Assembly: GCA_017410145.1 (NCBI GenBank)
Contig: JAFQRJ010000027.1
Location: 1 to 57,906 of the forward strand
DNA length: 57,906 nt
Direction: 5' to 3'
Origin: Tyzzerella sp.
GTDB lineage: Bacteria; Bacillota; Clostridia; Lachnospirales; Lachnospiraceae
The translations under genes and the position numbers were made by a program. Every line of letters starts with the position of its first letter. Positions within the stretch are counted from its first letter, which is position 1. This document shows, one piece after another, positions 1 through 8,125 of this stretch. A model generated the notes under the pieces. It worked only from the letters and a program-made list of their open reading frames with translations, had not been told where the DNA came from and searched no databases.

Positions 1-3000
1 AGAAAGAATATGTATACACAGAAGGTATCGGAACTTGCTTAGGTGCAGAACCAGATAATGTACTTGTTATGGAAGATATGACAGAAGTGACATATCCGAC
101 AACAATTACTAACGGAACAACCTACATGTATTCTTTTGAAACAAAGAATGATGCGACAGGAAGTGATTTCACATTTGGTTTTGGAGCTGGGGAAAATGCA
201 ATTTGGAGTGGCACAAGTGGTACACAAGCCGCAACAGATTGGACAACGGTTTCCGGTATGTTTACAGCGACATCAGATGCTTCAACTATTAAGTTTACAC
301 GTACAGGTGAAGGAAAAGTATATATTGATGATGTGTCTGTAAAAGAAATTTCTACGGATATCACTCCGGAAATTGTGGTAGAAGATAATACTCCAAACGC
401 AAATAACATGCCAAGTGGTAAAGAAAATATGATTAGTGGTGGTGATTTTACTACTGATCAGAGTGCGACATTTGCTGTGCAAAATGCTGAGTTTACAAAT
501 GGTTATGTAAAAATAAGTAAACCAAGTGGTGAGGAGAGAGCATTTTTAAGAACACCTGCGCTGACTTTTGTTAAAGATCATTCTTATACAATTTCATATT
601 ATGTGAATATTACAGAAGCAACAGGGTTAACTTTAGATATGTTGTATGAAAGTTCTAGCAATACGAGTGGATTTGACTCAAGTGAAGCATGGGGAAAGAA
701 TTTTATGCTTGCGCAATATACAGGTGGAACGGATGTTTCTTATAGATATAATGATGTAACTACGACACCAGCATCTATAACTACTACTACTGATGATTGG
801 GCTAAGATTGAATTCACATGGACTGCGGAGCAAAACGATACAGCTTATATTTATCTTATGGCATTCTACGGGCAAGCAACAATTTATGCGGACGACCTTG
901 TAGTATATGATAATACAGTGAAGCAGACTGTTGAAATCACACCTTCAAAAGCTTACCCTGACACTGACAATAGTTGGTATATTGGAATTGACGATATTTC
1001 AAAAGCAACATCATCTTACTACAAAATGACAATGAAGGTGGATGGAAAAGATGCAACTGTACCAGTAGGAATATACGATGGTAAATTTGTTATATGGCAT
1101 AACTTCTTCCCTGCTATTGATGGAACAAAAATTCCAAGTGAGAGTTTTGTGATTCCAAAAGATACCATTTTGTATCCGATTGATCCAGATAATACGGGAT
1201 GGACTACGGAAATTGATGCAAACCGTTTAATTACGACACAGGAATTAGCTGTCTATGCAATTGGTTCCGGTTGGGGCACATACTCAGAAGAACATGATAC
1301 AAGTGCTACACCAATCTATTATTGTATCGATAACAATATGAGTTACATGGTAACTTCAAGTGCCGGCGCATATGAGATTACAAAAGATGGTGTGGAGGTG
1401 ACTGCTACAGAACTAACAGAAGTAGGTACATATGACATTACACGTATTGAACAAGATACTAAATTTGTTCAAAAGGTTGTTCTATACAAGTCAGGTGATG
1501 CTCATGCAGATGCAACAAACACAATTACTTCTAAAGATCTTGTTGCAGTAAAAAAAGCAGCACTAGCAGAAAACACAAATACGCTCGGTGAACAGTTTGC
1601 AGCAGATGTTAACCGAAGTGGAAGTGTAGATGCATTCGATGCAAAGGTTATGAGAAGAGCACTTGTAAGTGATGATGCAGTTACTTACCTTAGTAAAGTG
1701 AAAGGTAACACATCTTTAAATGGAGAAATGCCGATTATCGGTTTTGATGGACCGGATACAAAGTTTTTAAATGGAAAAAATGCTGATACAATTTATTCCA
1801 TGATAAAAGAACTTGGATTTAACACCGTTTTATTGAATCGAGATGAAATTGGTACAAATTATGCATGGTCTAGTTCACAACTCTCCGTTGCAGAAAAATA
1901 TGGTTTAAAATTGTATTTGAATGACGGTTATATTAATGATGAATCAAATGTAGATGGAATTGGCTCTAACCTTGGAGACAGTGCAAAGACAAAACTGTCC
2001 AATATAACATCAAAATACGAAGGATACTCGTCGTTTGGAGGATATTTCATTGAAGACGAACCAATGTATAATGCCGTTTATAATAACAAAAAACCAATTG
2101 ATAATTTTGATGTGCCACTAACTAGCTTAAAGGGATATACCAATATACATAGTTATTTGAATTTAGCACCATATATAGCTGGTCAAATCAATAAACAACT
2201 TGGTGGTTCGTCATCGGCTCCTATGACATATCAAAATTATAAAAAATATATTGATGCGTCATCGACAGCTGGAGTAGAAGCATTGTCATATGATATGTAT
2301 TTGCGTGGAAATGGAATTACTACTGGCGCGTGGTTCTGGGAAAATACATCATATAAGATTCATACGGAAGACTTTTGGACTAACTTAGATTGGATGAGTA
2401 AGATTGCTAAAGCTGACAGTAACAAAAATCCATTCTATGCGTTTGTTCAGGTTGGAAATGATTTTAGCGATGAAAATAAAAATGCTACAGCTACAGCCAA
2501 CCTTACCACCATACAAGAAATGTATTTTGAAGCGAATGCAGCTCTTGCAATGGGTGCAAAAGGAATCAATTACTATTCTTTGGTGCAACCGCAAGAATAT
2601 GTTACCAGTGAAGATAATTCAACCGATTATACTCGTTCCGGTTTGATTAACTATTTGGGCGAAGCCAATAACGGCGGTTCTCATGGTGCTAATTATCAAT
2701 ATTATAACGCTGCCAAGAAGATTAATGCATACATCAAAGCTGTAGATGAAGTGTTGATGAACGCAACAAGTGAAGCAGTTATTACAACAAATTCTACTGT
2801 AGCTGGCTATCTGGAAAATGAGGTGAGCAGTTATGGTTCTATAGCAAGCATTAATAATACGGAAGTACTTGTTGGATGCTTCGATTACTATGGACAGGAA
2901 GCATTTATGGTAGTTAACATCACACCAGATGTAGGCAATTCAGGTTCGGCGCAAAATGTTACATTAACATTTGATGGTGCACAGTCAGGACAGTATATAG

Positions 3001-3095
3001 ATATGGATGATACTGCATGGCAAACAATGACTGCATCAAGCACGCTTGCACTTACTATTCCGGCAGGTGAAGCAGTGGTTATCGTTTTAGATTAA
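1..3095 (+). CDS. Modular secreted protein with CBM-like, dockerin-like and glycosidase-like domains (5' partial)
   Basis: The reading frame is open at the left window edge, so the start and any signal peptide lie outside; the first in-window ATG (69) is not a convincing start. Counting from it, residues 1-95 and about 120-300 look like jelly-roll carbohydrate-binding modules (tail YIDDVSV at about 90; later IYADDLVVYD). Residues about 472-535 hold two calcium-loop-like segments (SGDAHADATNTITSKDL and ADVNRSGSVDAFD), typical of a type I dockerin but placed internally. From about 553 a barrel-like domain begins (MPIIGFDGPDT) with an acidic FIEDEP motif; E662/E664 are candidate catalytic acids. 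The last 80 residues look like a C-terminal beta-sandwich. The role is inferred: extracellular polysaccharide binding and hydrolysis. The glycosidase family is not recognised; the domain calls come from motif reading. Confidence 0.75.
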   Translation, partial: KEYVYTEGIGTCLGAEPDNVLVMEDMTEVTYPTTITNGTTYMYSFETKNDATGSDFTFGFGAGENAIWSGTSGTQAATDWTTVSGMFTATSDASTIKFTRTGEGKVYIDDVSVKEISTDITPEIVVEDNTPNANNMPSGKENMISGGDFTTDQSATFAVQNAEFTNGYVKISKPSGEERAFLRTPALTFVKDHSYTISYYVNITEATGLTLDMLYESSSNTSGFDSSEAWGKNFMLAQYTGGTDVSYRYNDVTTTPASITTTTDDWAKIEFTWTAEQNDTAYIYLMAFYGQATIYADDLVVYDNTVKQTVEITPSKAYPDTDNSWYIGIDDISKATSSYYKMTMKVDGKDATVPVGIYDGKFVIWHNFFPAIDGTKIPSESFVIPKDTILYPIDPDNTGWTTEIDANRLITTQELAVYAIGSGWGTYSEEHDTSATPIYYCIDNNMSYMVTSSAGAYEITKDGVEVTATELTEVGTYDITRIEQDTKFVQKVVLYKSGDAHADATNTITSKDLVAVKKAALAENTNTLGEQFAADVNRSGSVDAFDAKVMRRALVSDDAVTYLSKVKGNTSLNGEMPIIGFDGPDTKFLNGKNADTIYSMIKELGFNTVLLNRDEIGTNYAWSSSQLSVAEKYGLKLYLNDGYINDESNVDGIGSNLGDSAKTKLSNITSKYEGYSSFGGYFIEDEPMYNAVYNNKKPIDNFDVPLTSLKGYTNIHSYLNLAPYIAGQINKQLGGSSSAPMTYQNYKKYIDASSTAGVEALSYDMYLRGNGITTGAWFWENTSYKIHTEDFWTNLDWMSKIAKADSNKNPFYAFVQVGNDFSDENKNATATANLTTIQEMYFEANAALAMGAKGINYYSLVQPQEYVTSEDNSTDYTRSGLINYLGEANNGGSHGANYQYYNAAKKINAYIKAVDEVLMNATSEAVITTNSTVAGYLENEVSSYGSIASINNTEVLVGCFDYYGQEAFMVVNITPDVGNSGSAQNVTLTFDGAQSGQYIDMDDTAWQTMTASSTLALTIPAGEAVVIVLD

Positions 3096-3117
3096 AGCAT
3101 ACATGATATTAATTGAA

Positions 3118-3149
3118 CAGAAGGGAGTCGGAATTCGGATTCCCTTCTG
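3118..3149 (+). terminator. Inverted repeat after the modular gene, weak terminator candidate
   Basis: CAGAAGGGA (3118-3126) pairs with TCCCTTCTG (3141-3149) around a loop that contains GAATTC. No T-run follows, so this may be a partial terminator or an mRNA-processing stem that lets transcription continue into the GH78 gene 28 bases on. Confidence 0.4.
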
Positions 3150-3176
3150 GATGATTGAAATTTGGAGGAAGCGATA

Positions 3177-4772
3177 ATGGATTATTGGAAAGAAGATAAT
3201 TATGTTTATTGTAAAGAAAAGATACTTCCGATATCAATTAAAGATTCAAAAGATGTAGATAATGTAAATGAACTCTTAAAAGAAAAAGAAGCCAGTGTTT
3301 CTTTTGAGACCACACAAGTATCCACTTTTGCAAAAAAAGGGGCTTATGTAGTTCTTGATTTTGGAAAGGAATTATGTGGTGGCCTTCGCTTTATTACACG
3401 TGCCATAGAAAGAGACGATGTTGATTTACGCATTACGCTTGGAGAATCACTATCAGAAGCATGTTCTAATCTTGGTGAGAAAAATGCTACCAATGATCAT
3501 TCGCCACGAGATTTTAATGTACGGATTTCCAATATGTCTGATTTGACATTTGGAATGAGCGGTTTTCGTTTCGCACGGATAGAATTATTAACAGATTCAT
3601 TTGTCTTGTTCCGTAATATCATTGCAGTAAATACTTTACCAGTGTTTGAAAAAGAGGGCTACATAAGGACAAGCGATGAACAATTAAATAAGATTATTGA
3701 TACTGCAATTTATACATTAAAACTAAATTTTCAAAATGGTTATATATGGGATGGAATTAAACGAGATCGTCTGGTTTGGAGTGGTGATCTCAATCAGGAG
3801 ATTATTACATCCATTTATCTGTTCGGTGACAATAAAAATATAACAAATTCACTTTCTTTCTTACGAAAAGAAACACCGGAAACAGAATGGATTAATACAA
3901 TTCCAATATACTCTGCATGGTGGGTAATTAATTTATGTGATTACTGTCGACTTTCAGGGAATCGGGTATATTTTGAAGAAAATAAGGAATATGCAAAAAA
4001 AGTTTTGAAGAAAATAAATAGTTGTATTTCAGATGATGGCGTGATGGATTTTAATCTTCCACCGGATGCAATGTCCTTTTATCTTGACTGGCCTACATAT
4101 GAGACGGCAGATGCAATGATAGGTACAGCTTGTCTTTTTATCTACGCAGCTAAAAGGTATCTTGCAATAGAAGAAAGTGAAAATGCACGGGCTATTATTA
4201 AAAAACTTGTAGTGTATTTAGAAATGTCCTGCGAGTTTAAGCAAACGCGTGCATTCCAGATTTTAGCCGGAAGAAATGCGTGTTGCGAGGATCTCTTTTT
4301 AGAAAAAAATGGAGCAAGTGGATTTTCGACTTTTATGTCTTACTACATATTGCTGGCGGATGCACTTGCGGAGGGTAAAAATATGCTCTCAATAATAAAA
4401 GAATATTTTGGAGGCATGCTTTCTCGTGGAGCAACCACCTTTTGGGAAGATTTTAATATAGAATGGCTTGATGGAAGCGGACGTATTGATGAATTTCCCA
4501 AAGAAGGAGAAAAAGATATTCATGGCGATTATGGCGCATTTTGTTACAAAGGATTTCGTCATTCACTTTGTCACGGTTGGGCAAGTGGAGTCCTTGCATT
4601 TATCATCGAATATATTTTAGGATTACAACTTCAAGATGGAGGCGATACATATGAAATTATGCCACATACAAGGGGGATTCGTGAAATAGAAGCAAAGCTT
4701 CCATTAAAAAAAGGATGGTTATCTATTCAAGTAATAAATGGGAAACTAACGTCGAAGTTAGAAGCAAATTAG
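3177..4772 (+). CDS. GH78 alpha-L-rhamnosidase-like protein
   Basis: A 531-residue protein starting at ATG 3177, 8 bases after GGAGG (3164-3168); an upstream in-frame TTG lies inside that RBS. The segment IWDGIKRDRLVWSGDL (about residues 190-205) matches the GH78 (alpha/alpha)6-barrel signature DGxKRDRxxWxGD. The N-terminal part (VVLDFGKELCGGLRF, later SGFRFARIELL) matches the beta-sandwich that precedes the barrel. The C-terminus (MPHTRGIREIEAKLPLKKGW) matches the usual small terminal beta domain. There is no signal peptide, so it probably acts in the cytoplasm on imported rhamnosides. It is shorter than many GH78 enzymes. It is followed closely by the small peptide gene (33-base gap), suggesting co-transcription. 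Family membership is fairly secure; the substrate is inferred. Confidence 0.82.
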   Translation: MDYWKEDNYVYCKEKILPISIKDSKDVDNVNELLKEKEASVSFETTQVSTFAKKGAYVVLDFGKELCGGLRFITRAIERDDVDLRITLGESLSEACSNLGEKNATNDHSPRDFNVRISNMSDLTFGMSGFRFARIELLTDSFVLFRNIIAVNTLPVFEKEGYIRTSDEQLNKIIDTAIYTLKLNFQNGYIWDGIKRDRLVWSGDLNQEIITSIYLFGDNKNITNSLSFLRKETPETEWINTIPIYSAWWVINLCDYCRLSGNRVYFEENKEYAKKVLKKINSCISDDGVMDFNLPPDAMSFYLDWPTYETADAMIGTACLFIYAAKRYLAIEESENARAIIKKLVVYLEMSCEFKQTRAFQILAGRNACCEDLFLEKNGASGFSTFMSYYILLADALAEGKNMLSIIKEYFGGMLSRGATTFWEDFNIEWLDGSGRIDEFPKEGEKDIHGDYGAFCYKGFRHSLCHGWASGVLAFIIEYILGLQLQDGGDTYEIMPHTRGIREIEAKLPLKKGWLSIQVINGKLTSKLEAN

Positions 4773-4805
4773 ATTTTAGTGCGAGTTCGAAAGGAGGAAG
4801 AACGA

Positions 4806-4916
4806 GTGAGGTATGAAGAACCTGAAATGGAAATAGTTGAATTTAGAAACAAACAAGATGTGGTTACGGGATCGACGATAGATAATAGACCAGGTGATCC
4901 GGATATTATCTGGTAA
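4806..4916 (+). CDS. 36-residue peptide with PEMEIVEF motif and DPDIIW tail, unknown function
   Basis: A GTG start at 4806 sits 8 bases after a perfect AAGGAGG (4791-4797) and reads 36 codons to TAA at 4914-4916. The peptide begins VRYEEPEMEIVEF, continues NKQDVVTGSTIDNRPG and ends DPDIIW. It has no signal peptide or membrane segment and no cysteine. It is acidic, with a Gly/Pro/Asp-rich tail and a hydrophobic aromatic end. It lies between the GH78 gene and a secreted-protein gene whose own RBS starts 14 bases after its stop. Short proteins with a Y-E-x-P-x-M-E-[IV] start are, to my recollection, frequent hypothetical proteins in gut Clostridia; I know no assigned function. It could be a modified-peptide precursor, a secreted signal or a regulator; none is shown. 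Confidence 0.7.
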   Translation: MRYEEPEMEIVEFRNKQDVVTGSTIDNRPGDPDIIW

Positions 4917-4943
4917 GGCCAACTGGAAAGGAGGAAAAAGGTT

Positions 4944-6071
4944 ATGAAAAATAAAGTATTAAAAAATGTGAGAGTAATTGCCTTATCAGTAGCTGCAGTT
5001 GCTATGGTAGTGGCAGGAATTCTAGGTACAGGAGTTGGAGCGAATGCCGCCAAAACTACAGAACAAACAGATGTCGTAAAATATGTAGAGTTTACTGAAG
5101 ATATTACATCTTATTTAAATGACAATACCGCACCTGAATATCCAACAAGCGAACCAATAGGATATGGTTATCTGTTTGGCGGATGGTATGATAAGAATGG
5201 AGATGTCTATACTGAAATTAAGGATACGACAGATTTGGCGAACAAAACTGGTACTGTAGTTGCTAAATTTGTTCCGGCACAGACATTAAGTGTAAAATGT
5301 CAGAACTGGGCAGGAACAAAGGAAGGCGACAGTGATGTTATTGTCAGAGTGATATCGGCAACAGATTCAACCAATTATAGTAATTTCGGATTTATCGTAT
5401 CAAGAATTGATGAAGCTGGTAAGGAAACTGTACTTACACAGGAACCATTCACAACAACAGATGTGTATTCTAAGTTTAATTATTATAAAGATGCAGAGGC
5501 TACTGAACCGACTGCAACATTTGAACCGGATGATTTGTTTGGAAAAGCGGCAAAGCATTTTACAACTTGTACGGTGGGAAAGATTCCGGCAACGGCACAT
5601 GGTACAATTATCTGTATCAAACCGTTTTGGGTAACTTTGGATGGAACAACAGTATATGGACTTAGCAAGTTTGCACATGTGGAAGATGGATATCTTGGTT
5701 ACGTGAATGTACCGGTAAACTTAAACATTCTGAGTGCAGATAATGCATCATCAGCAGGAATCTTAAGTGTAAAATCAGATGATGGTTTAACATTTGTTGG
5801 AACAGATGAAATTGAGTGTGGAAAAGTATTTGATGAAATGGAATTTAATGTACTGAGTGATGGTACAATTAAATGTGCCGGTAACACAAGTGACATTTCT
5901 GAAAAAAGTGAAATGGATATTTATATCAACCTAAAATTCTTAAGAAAAGACATAGACACGGATGCTCCGATAGCAAATGAGTTCTATACATTTACTGTTA
6001 CAGGAGAAGATTTCTGTAATGAAAAAGAAGTTTTTCTTGAAGAGATGGATGTTTGGAATGTTATATACTAA
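4944..6071 (+). CDS. Secreted protein of unknown function ending DVWNVIY
   Basis: A 375-residue protein with ATG 4944 preceded by AAAGGAGGAAAAAGG. Residues 1-36 form a clear signal peptide (basic MKNKVLKNVR, a hydrophobic stretch, then cleavage near GANAA). The region around residues 65-110 (FGGWYDKNGDVY...VVAKFVP) resembles the short beta-repeat (InlB B-repeat/Listeria-Bacteroides repeat) of surface proteins. The rest is beta-rich, with no catalytic motif recognised and no LPXTG or membrane anchor at the C-terminus. It ends in acidic residues followed by DVWNVIY. The gene is 27 bases after the small peptide and 17 bases before the acidic membrane protein, so the three are probably one operon. 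It could be an adhesin or a partner of its neighbours. Confidence 0.75.
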   Translation: MKNKVLKNVRVIALSVAAVAMVVAGILGTGVGANAAKTTEQTDVVKYVEFTEDITSYLNDNTAPEYPTSEPIGYGYLFGGWYDKNGDVYTEIKDTTDLANKTGTVVAKFVPAQTLSVKCQNWAGTKEGDSDVIVRVISATDSTNYSNFGFIVSRIDEAGKETVLTQEPFTTTDVYSKFNYYKDAEATEPTATFEPDDLFGKAAKHFTTCTVGKIPATAHGTIICIKPFWVTLDGTTVYGLSKFAHVEDGYLGYVNVPVNLNILSADNASSAGILSVKSDDGLTFVGTDEIECGKVFDEMEFNVLSDGTIKCAGNTSDISEKSEMDIYINLKFLRKDIDTDAPIANEFYTFTVTGEDFCNEKEVFLEEMDVWNVIY

Positions 6072-6088
6072 AATAGGAGTATTTGAAC

Positions 6089-6532
6089 ATGAAAAAAATG
6101 CTAAAAAATAAGAAACTGTATATAACGATTATTATTATCTGTATTTTAATTTTGGTAGGGTGGATAATTGGTATTGTTATGAACCAAGGCAAGGAAACAT
6201 CGGGCAAAAATGATTCAGAACAAGACGTGATTGTTCATGAAACAGATGAAAATACAGTAGAGGAAAAAGCGGAAGAAGGCTTGAAAGAATCTGATTCTGA
6301 GGATGGCCCAGTTTTAAACGAAGACAACATGATTGACTTTAACGGTAGTGATGCGAAAAGTGATAATAATGAGTCTGAAGGAAACGATGTCGATGATAGC
6401 AAAACGGATGACAAGCAGGGTAATGACAGTGAAGACAATGAGGATACAAATGTCACTGAACCATCCGATGATGAGCAGAAAGAAGATGATGAAAATTCGG
6501 ATGATACTGGCTCATGGGGCATATTTTATTAA
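6089..6532 (+). CDS. Membrane-anchored acidic low-complexity protein ending SWGIFY
   Basis: A 147-residue protein starting at ATG 6089, 9 bases after ATAGGAG. Residues 1-9 are basic (MKKMLKNKK). Residues about 10-32 form one hydrophobic helix (YITIIIICILILVGWIIGIV). The remaining 115 residues are almost entirely Asp, Glu, Ser, Asn, Gly and Lys, and end DDTGSWGIFY. The topology is probably a signal anchor with the acidic tail outside. There is no recognised family; the acidic part resembles surface spacer or calcium-binding low-complexity tails. Its aromatic C-terminus resembles that of the preceding protein (DVWNVIY). No T-tailed terminator was seen before the rpsU promoter. Confidence 0.7.
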   Translation: MKKMLKNKKLYITIIIICILILVGWIIGIVMNQGKETSGKNDSEQDVIVHETDENTVEEKAEEGLKESDSEDGPVLNEDNMIDFNGSDAKSDNNESEGNDVDDSKTDDKQGNDSEDNEDTNVTEPSDDEQKEDDENSDDTGSWGIFY

Positions 6533-6590
6533 AAAATTTTTTTCAAAATAAAATTTACGAAAATTTATAAAATAAAATTTTAGGAAATGG

Positions 6591-6618
6591 TTGACGAATG
6601 GGAAAAATATGATATAAT
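6591..6618 (+). promoter_or_regulatory. Promoter of rpsU
   Basis: TTGACG (6591-6596), a 16-base spacer and TATAAT (6613-6618): a strong sigma-A-type promoter. It gives a leader of roughly 75 bases before the rpsU start. Confidence 0.85.
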
Positions 6619-6698
6619 ATCATCTAGTGCAAATAAAAATACCCGTACAGTCGTATGACGCACAATATAGGGCTGGAGGGGAGGTTAGGTGTGAGACT

Positions 6699-6875
6699 AT
6701 GTCAAATGTAATCGTTAAAGAGAACGAAACGTTAGATAGCGCTTTACGCAGATTCAAAAGAAACTGTGCAAAAGCTGGTATTCAACAAGAAATTCGTAAA
6801 AGAGAACATTACGAAAAACCAAGCGTAAGACGTAAAAAGAAATCAGAAGCTGCTAGAAAACGTAAGTTTAACTAA
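6699..6875 (+). CDS. rpsU: 30S ribosomal protein S21
   Basis: A 58-residue protein, [19 protein letters not shown] followed by a highly basic tail ending RKRKFN, which is the S21 family pattern at its normal length. ATG 6699 is chosen because it gives the canonical S21 N-terminus. The purine-rich GGAGGGGAGG lies 14 or more bases upstream, so spacing is longer than usual; an in-frame GTG at 6627 would add 24 non-conserved residues. The gene has its own promoter and a strong terminator, so it is monocistronic. S21 sits on the small-subunit platform near the mRNA-anti-SD helix. Confidence 0.96.
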   Translation: MSNVIVKENETLDSALRRFKRNCAKAGIQQEIRKREHYEKPSVRRKKKSEAARKRKFN

Positions 6876-6892
6876 TATGTGCAGAATAAAGG

Positions 6893-6919
6893 GAAGTGTG
6901 AAAACACTTCTCTTTTTTT
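6893..6919 (+). terminator. Terminator of rpsU
   Basis: GAAGTGT (6893-6899), GAAA loop region, ACACTTC (6904-6910), then CTTTTTTT-type run to 6919: a textbook intrinsic terminator. Confidence 0.92.
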
Positions 6920-6975
6920 ATGTTTTGGTGTATGATAAATGAAGGGTGTTAATAGCAAAAGAGGTATGTAAAACA

Positions 6976-8043
6976 ATGAAAAAATATATTGGGTTAGAAG
7001 AAATGAAAAATGTCAACTGTTCCAGCGTGTTAGGTGTTATCTGCAATTGTGGTGAAGTATCGCGCAAGCAGATTACGGATATCACAGGGTTAAGTTGGGG
7101 CGGTATGACAAAAATTGTCAACAAGTTATTTGAACATGGTTATATAGAGGAAGCAAAATGTGAAAAAGTATCGGGAGTTAAACGAACACCCAATATAATT
7201 CGTGTATGTAGGGATAAACACTTCGTAATCGGGCTCGATATCAATCGAGTTGGTTTTGGTGCTTATGTTATGAATCTAGCAGGGGATATTATCAAAGAGT
7301 ATTCTTCTGACCTCTCTTATTGTGATAAGGAAGAACTATTACAAGCAATTTTTGATTTTATTGGGCAAATTGCAGATGAGTTCAAAGAAAAAAAACTTCT
7401 AGCCATGGGTGTGGCGATGCAAGGCATTTTAGATGTGGAAAATGGTATTTCAGTAAGATTTCCACATTGCCCAGATTGGAAAAACATTCCAATTAAAGAT
7501 ATTTTGAAAGAAGAGTTTGGAGTGGAAGTATTCATAGAGCATGATCCAAATTGTATGCTATATTCTAGTCAGCATGAGGAAGAAAGTGAAAATATGTTAT
7601 TACTTCGTATGGATAACAGTGTGGGAATGGCAGCATCTGTAAATGGAAGAATTATCAGAGGAAACGGTCTTTTGGAAGTTGCTCATTGTATTGTAGTACC
7701 ACAAGGAAAGGAATGCAGATGTGGGGAAAAAGGATGTTTGGAAGCATATGTTGCACCATGTCTTTCAAAGAACGGAGTAAATAAACAGGCTGTCTATGAA
7801 CTAGTAGAACCGCTTGCAATCTTTATGAATAATATGGTTCGTATTTTTCACTCTGATACAATCATTCTGACTGGAAAATTGGCAAAGTATCATGAGATTT
7901 TTGAAAAGGAATTACTTGAGAAATTTCATCAGTTTTATGATGGAGAAGAGATTTCTGTAAGATTTGTGGAAGAGGAGGAACGGGCAGTTCGCGGTGCGAC
8001 GTTAATCGCAGTGCAGGGTGCAATTGAACGGCTTAGAATATAA
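6976..8043 (+). CDS. ROK-family transcriptional regulator
   Basis: A 355-residue protein from ATG 6976 (AGAGGT about 10 bases upstream); an in-frame GTG at 6946 would add ten residues. Residues about 15-65 form a winged helix-turn-helix (EVSRKQITDITGLSWGGMTKIVNKL). The rest is a ROK sugar-kinase fold: FVIGLDI opening, an EHDPN segment in place of the common ENDAN, and the zinc motif ECRCGEKGCLEAY. NagC/XylR-type ROK proteins are mostly repressors released by a sugar or sugar phosphate. The sugar-metabolism genes beginning 80 bases downstream make it the natural controller of the palindrome at 8982-9020, which is inference. It ends at a bidirectional terminator. Confidence 0.88.
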   Translation: MKKYIGLEEMKNVNCSSVLGVICNCGEVSRKQITDITGLSWGGMTKIVNKLFEHGYIEEAKCEKVSGVKRTPNIIRVCRDKHFVIGLDINRVGFGAYVMNLAGDIIKEYSSDLSYCDKEELLQAIFDFIGQIADEFKEKKLLAMGVAMQGILDVENGISVRFPHCPDWKNIPIKDILKEEFGVEVFIEHDPNCMLYSSQHEEESENMLLLRMDNSVGMAASVNGRIIRGNGLLEVAHCIVVPQGKECRCGEKGCLEAYVAPCLSKNGVNKQAVYELVEPLAIFMNNMVRIFHSDTIILTGKLAKYHEIFEKELLEKFHQFYDGEEISVRFVEEEERAVRGATLIAVQGAIERLRI

Positions 8044-8083
8044 CAAGAGAACAGAATTATATACAATATGTCATTAATTGATA

Positions 8084-8122
8084 AAAAAGAGTAGCTTCAT
8101 TTGTTTGAAAGCTACTCTTTTT
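8084..8122. terminator. Bidirectional terminator between ROK and lactonase-like genes
   Basis: AAAAAGAGTAGCTT (8084-8097) and its exact complement AAGCTACTCTTTTT (8109-8122) form a 14-bp stem, with A-run on one side and T-run on the other. It serves the two convergent genes. Confidence 0.93.
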
Positions 8123-8125
8123 GAT

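Noticed and set aside
1-3095. ATG 69 as the true start of the first gene
   Set aside because: The frame is open to base 3 upstream, no RBS precedes it and no signal peptide follows, so the gene is cut by the window edge.
6235-6522. Minus-strand Ser/Phe-rich open frame opposite the acidic protein
   Set aside because: It is the complement of Asp/Glu/Ser-rich codons; composition is fully explained by the sense gene.
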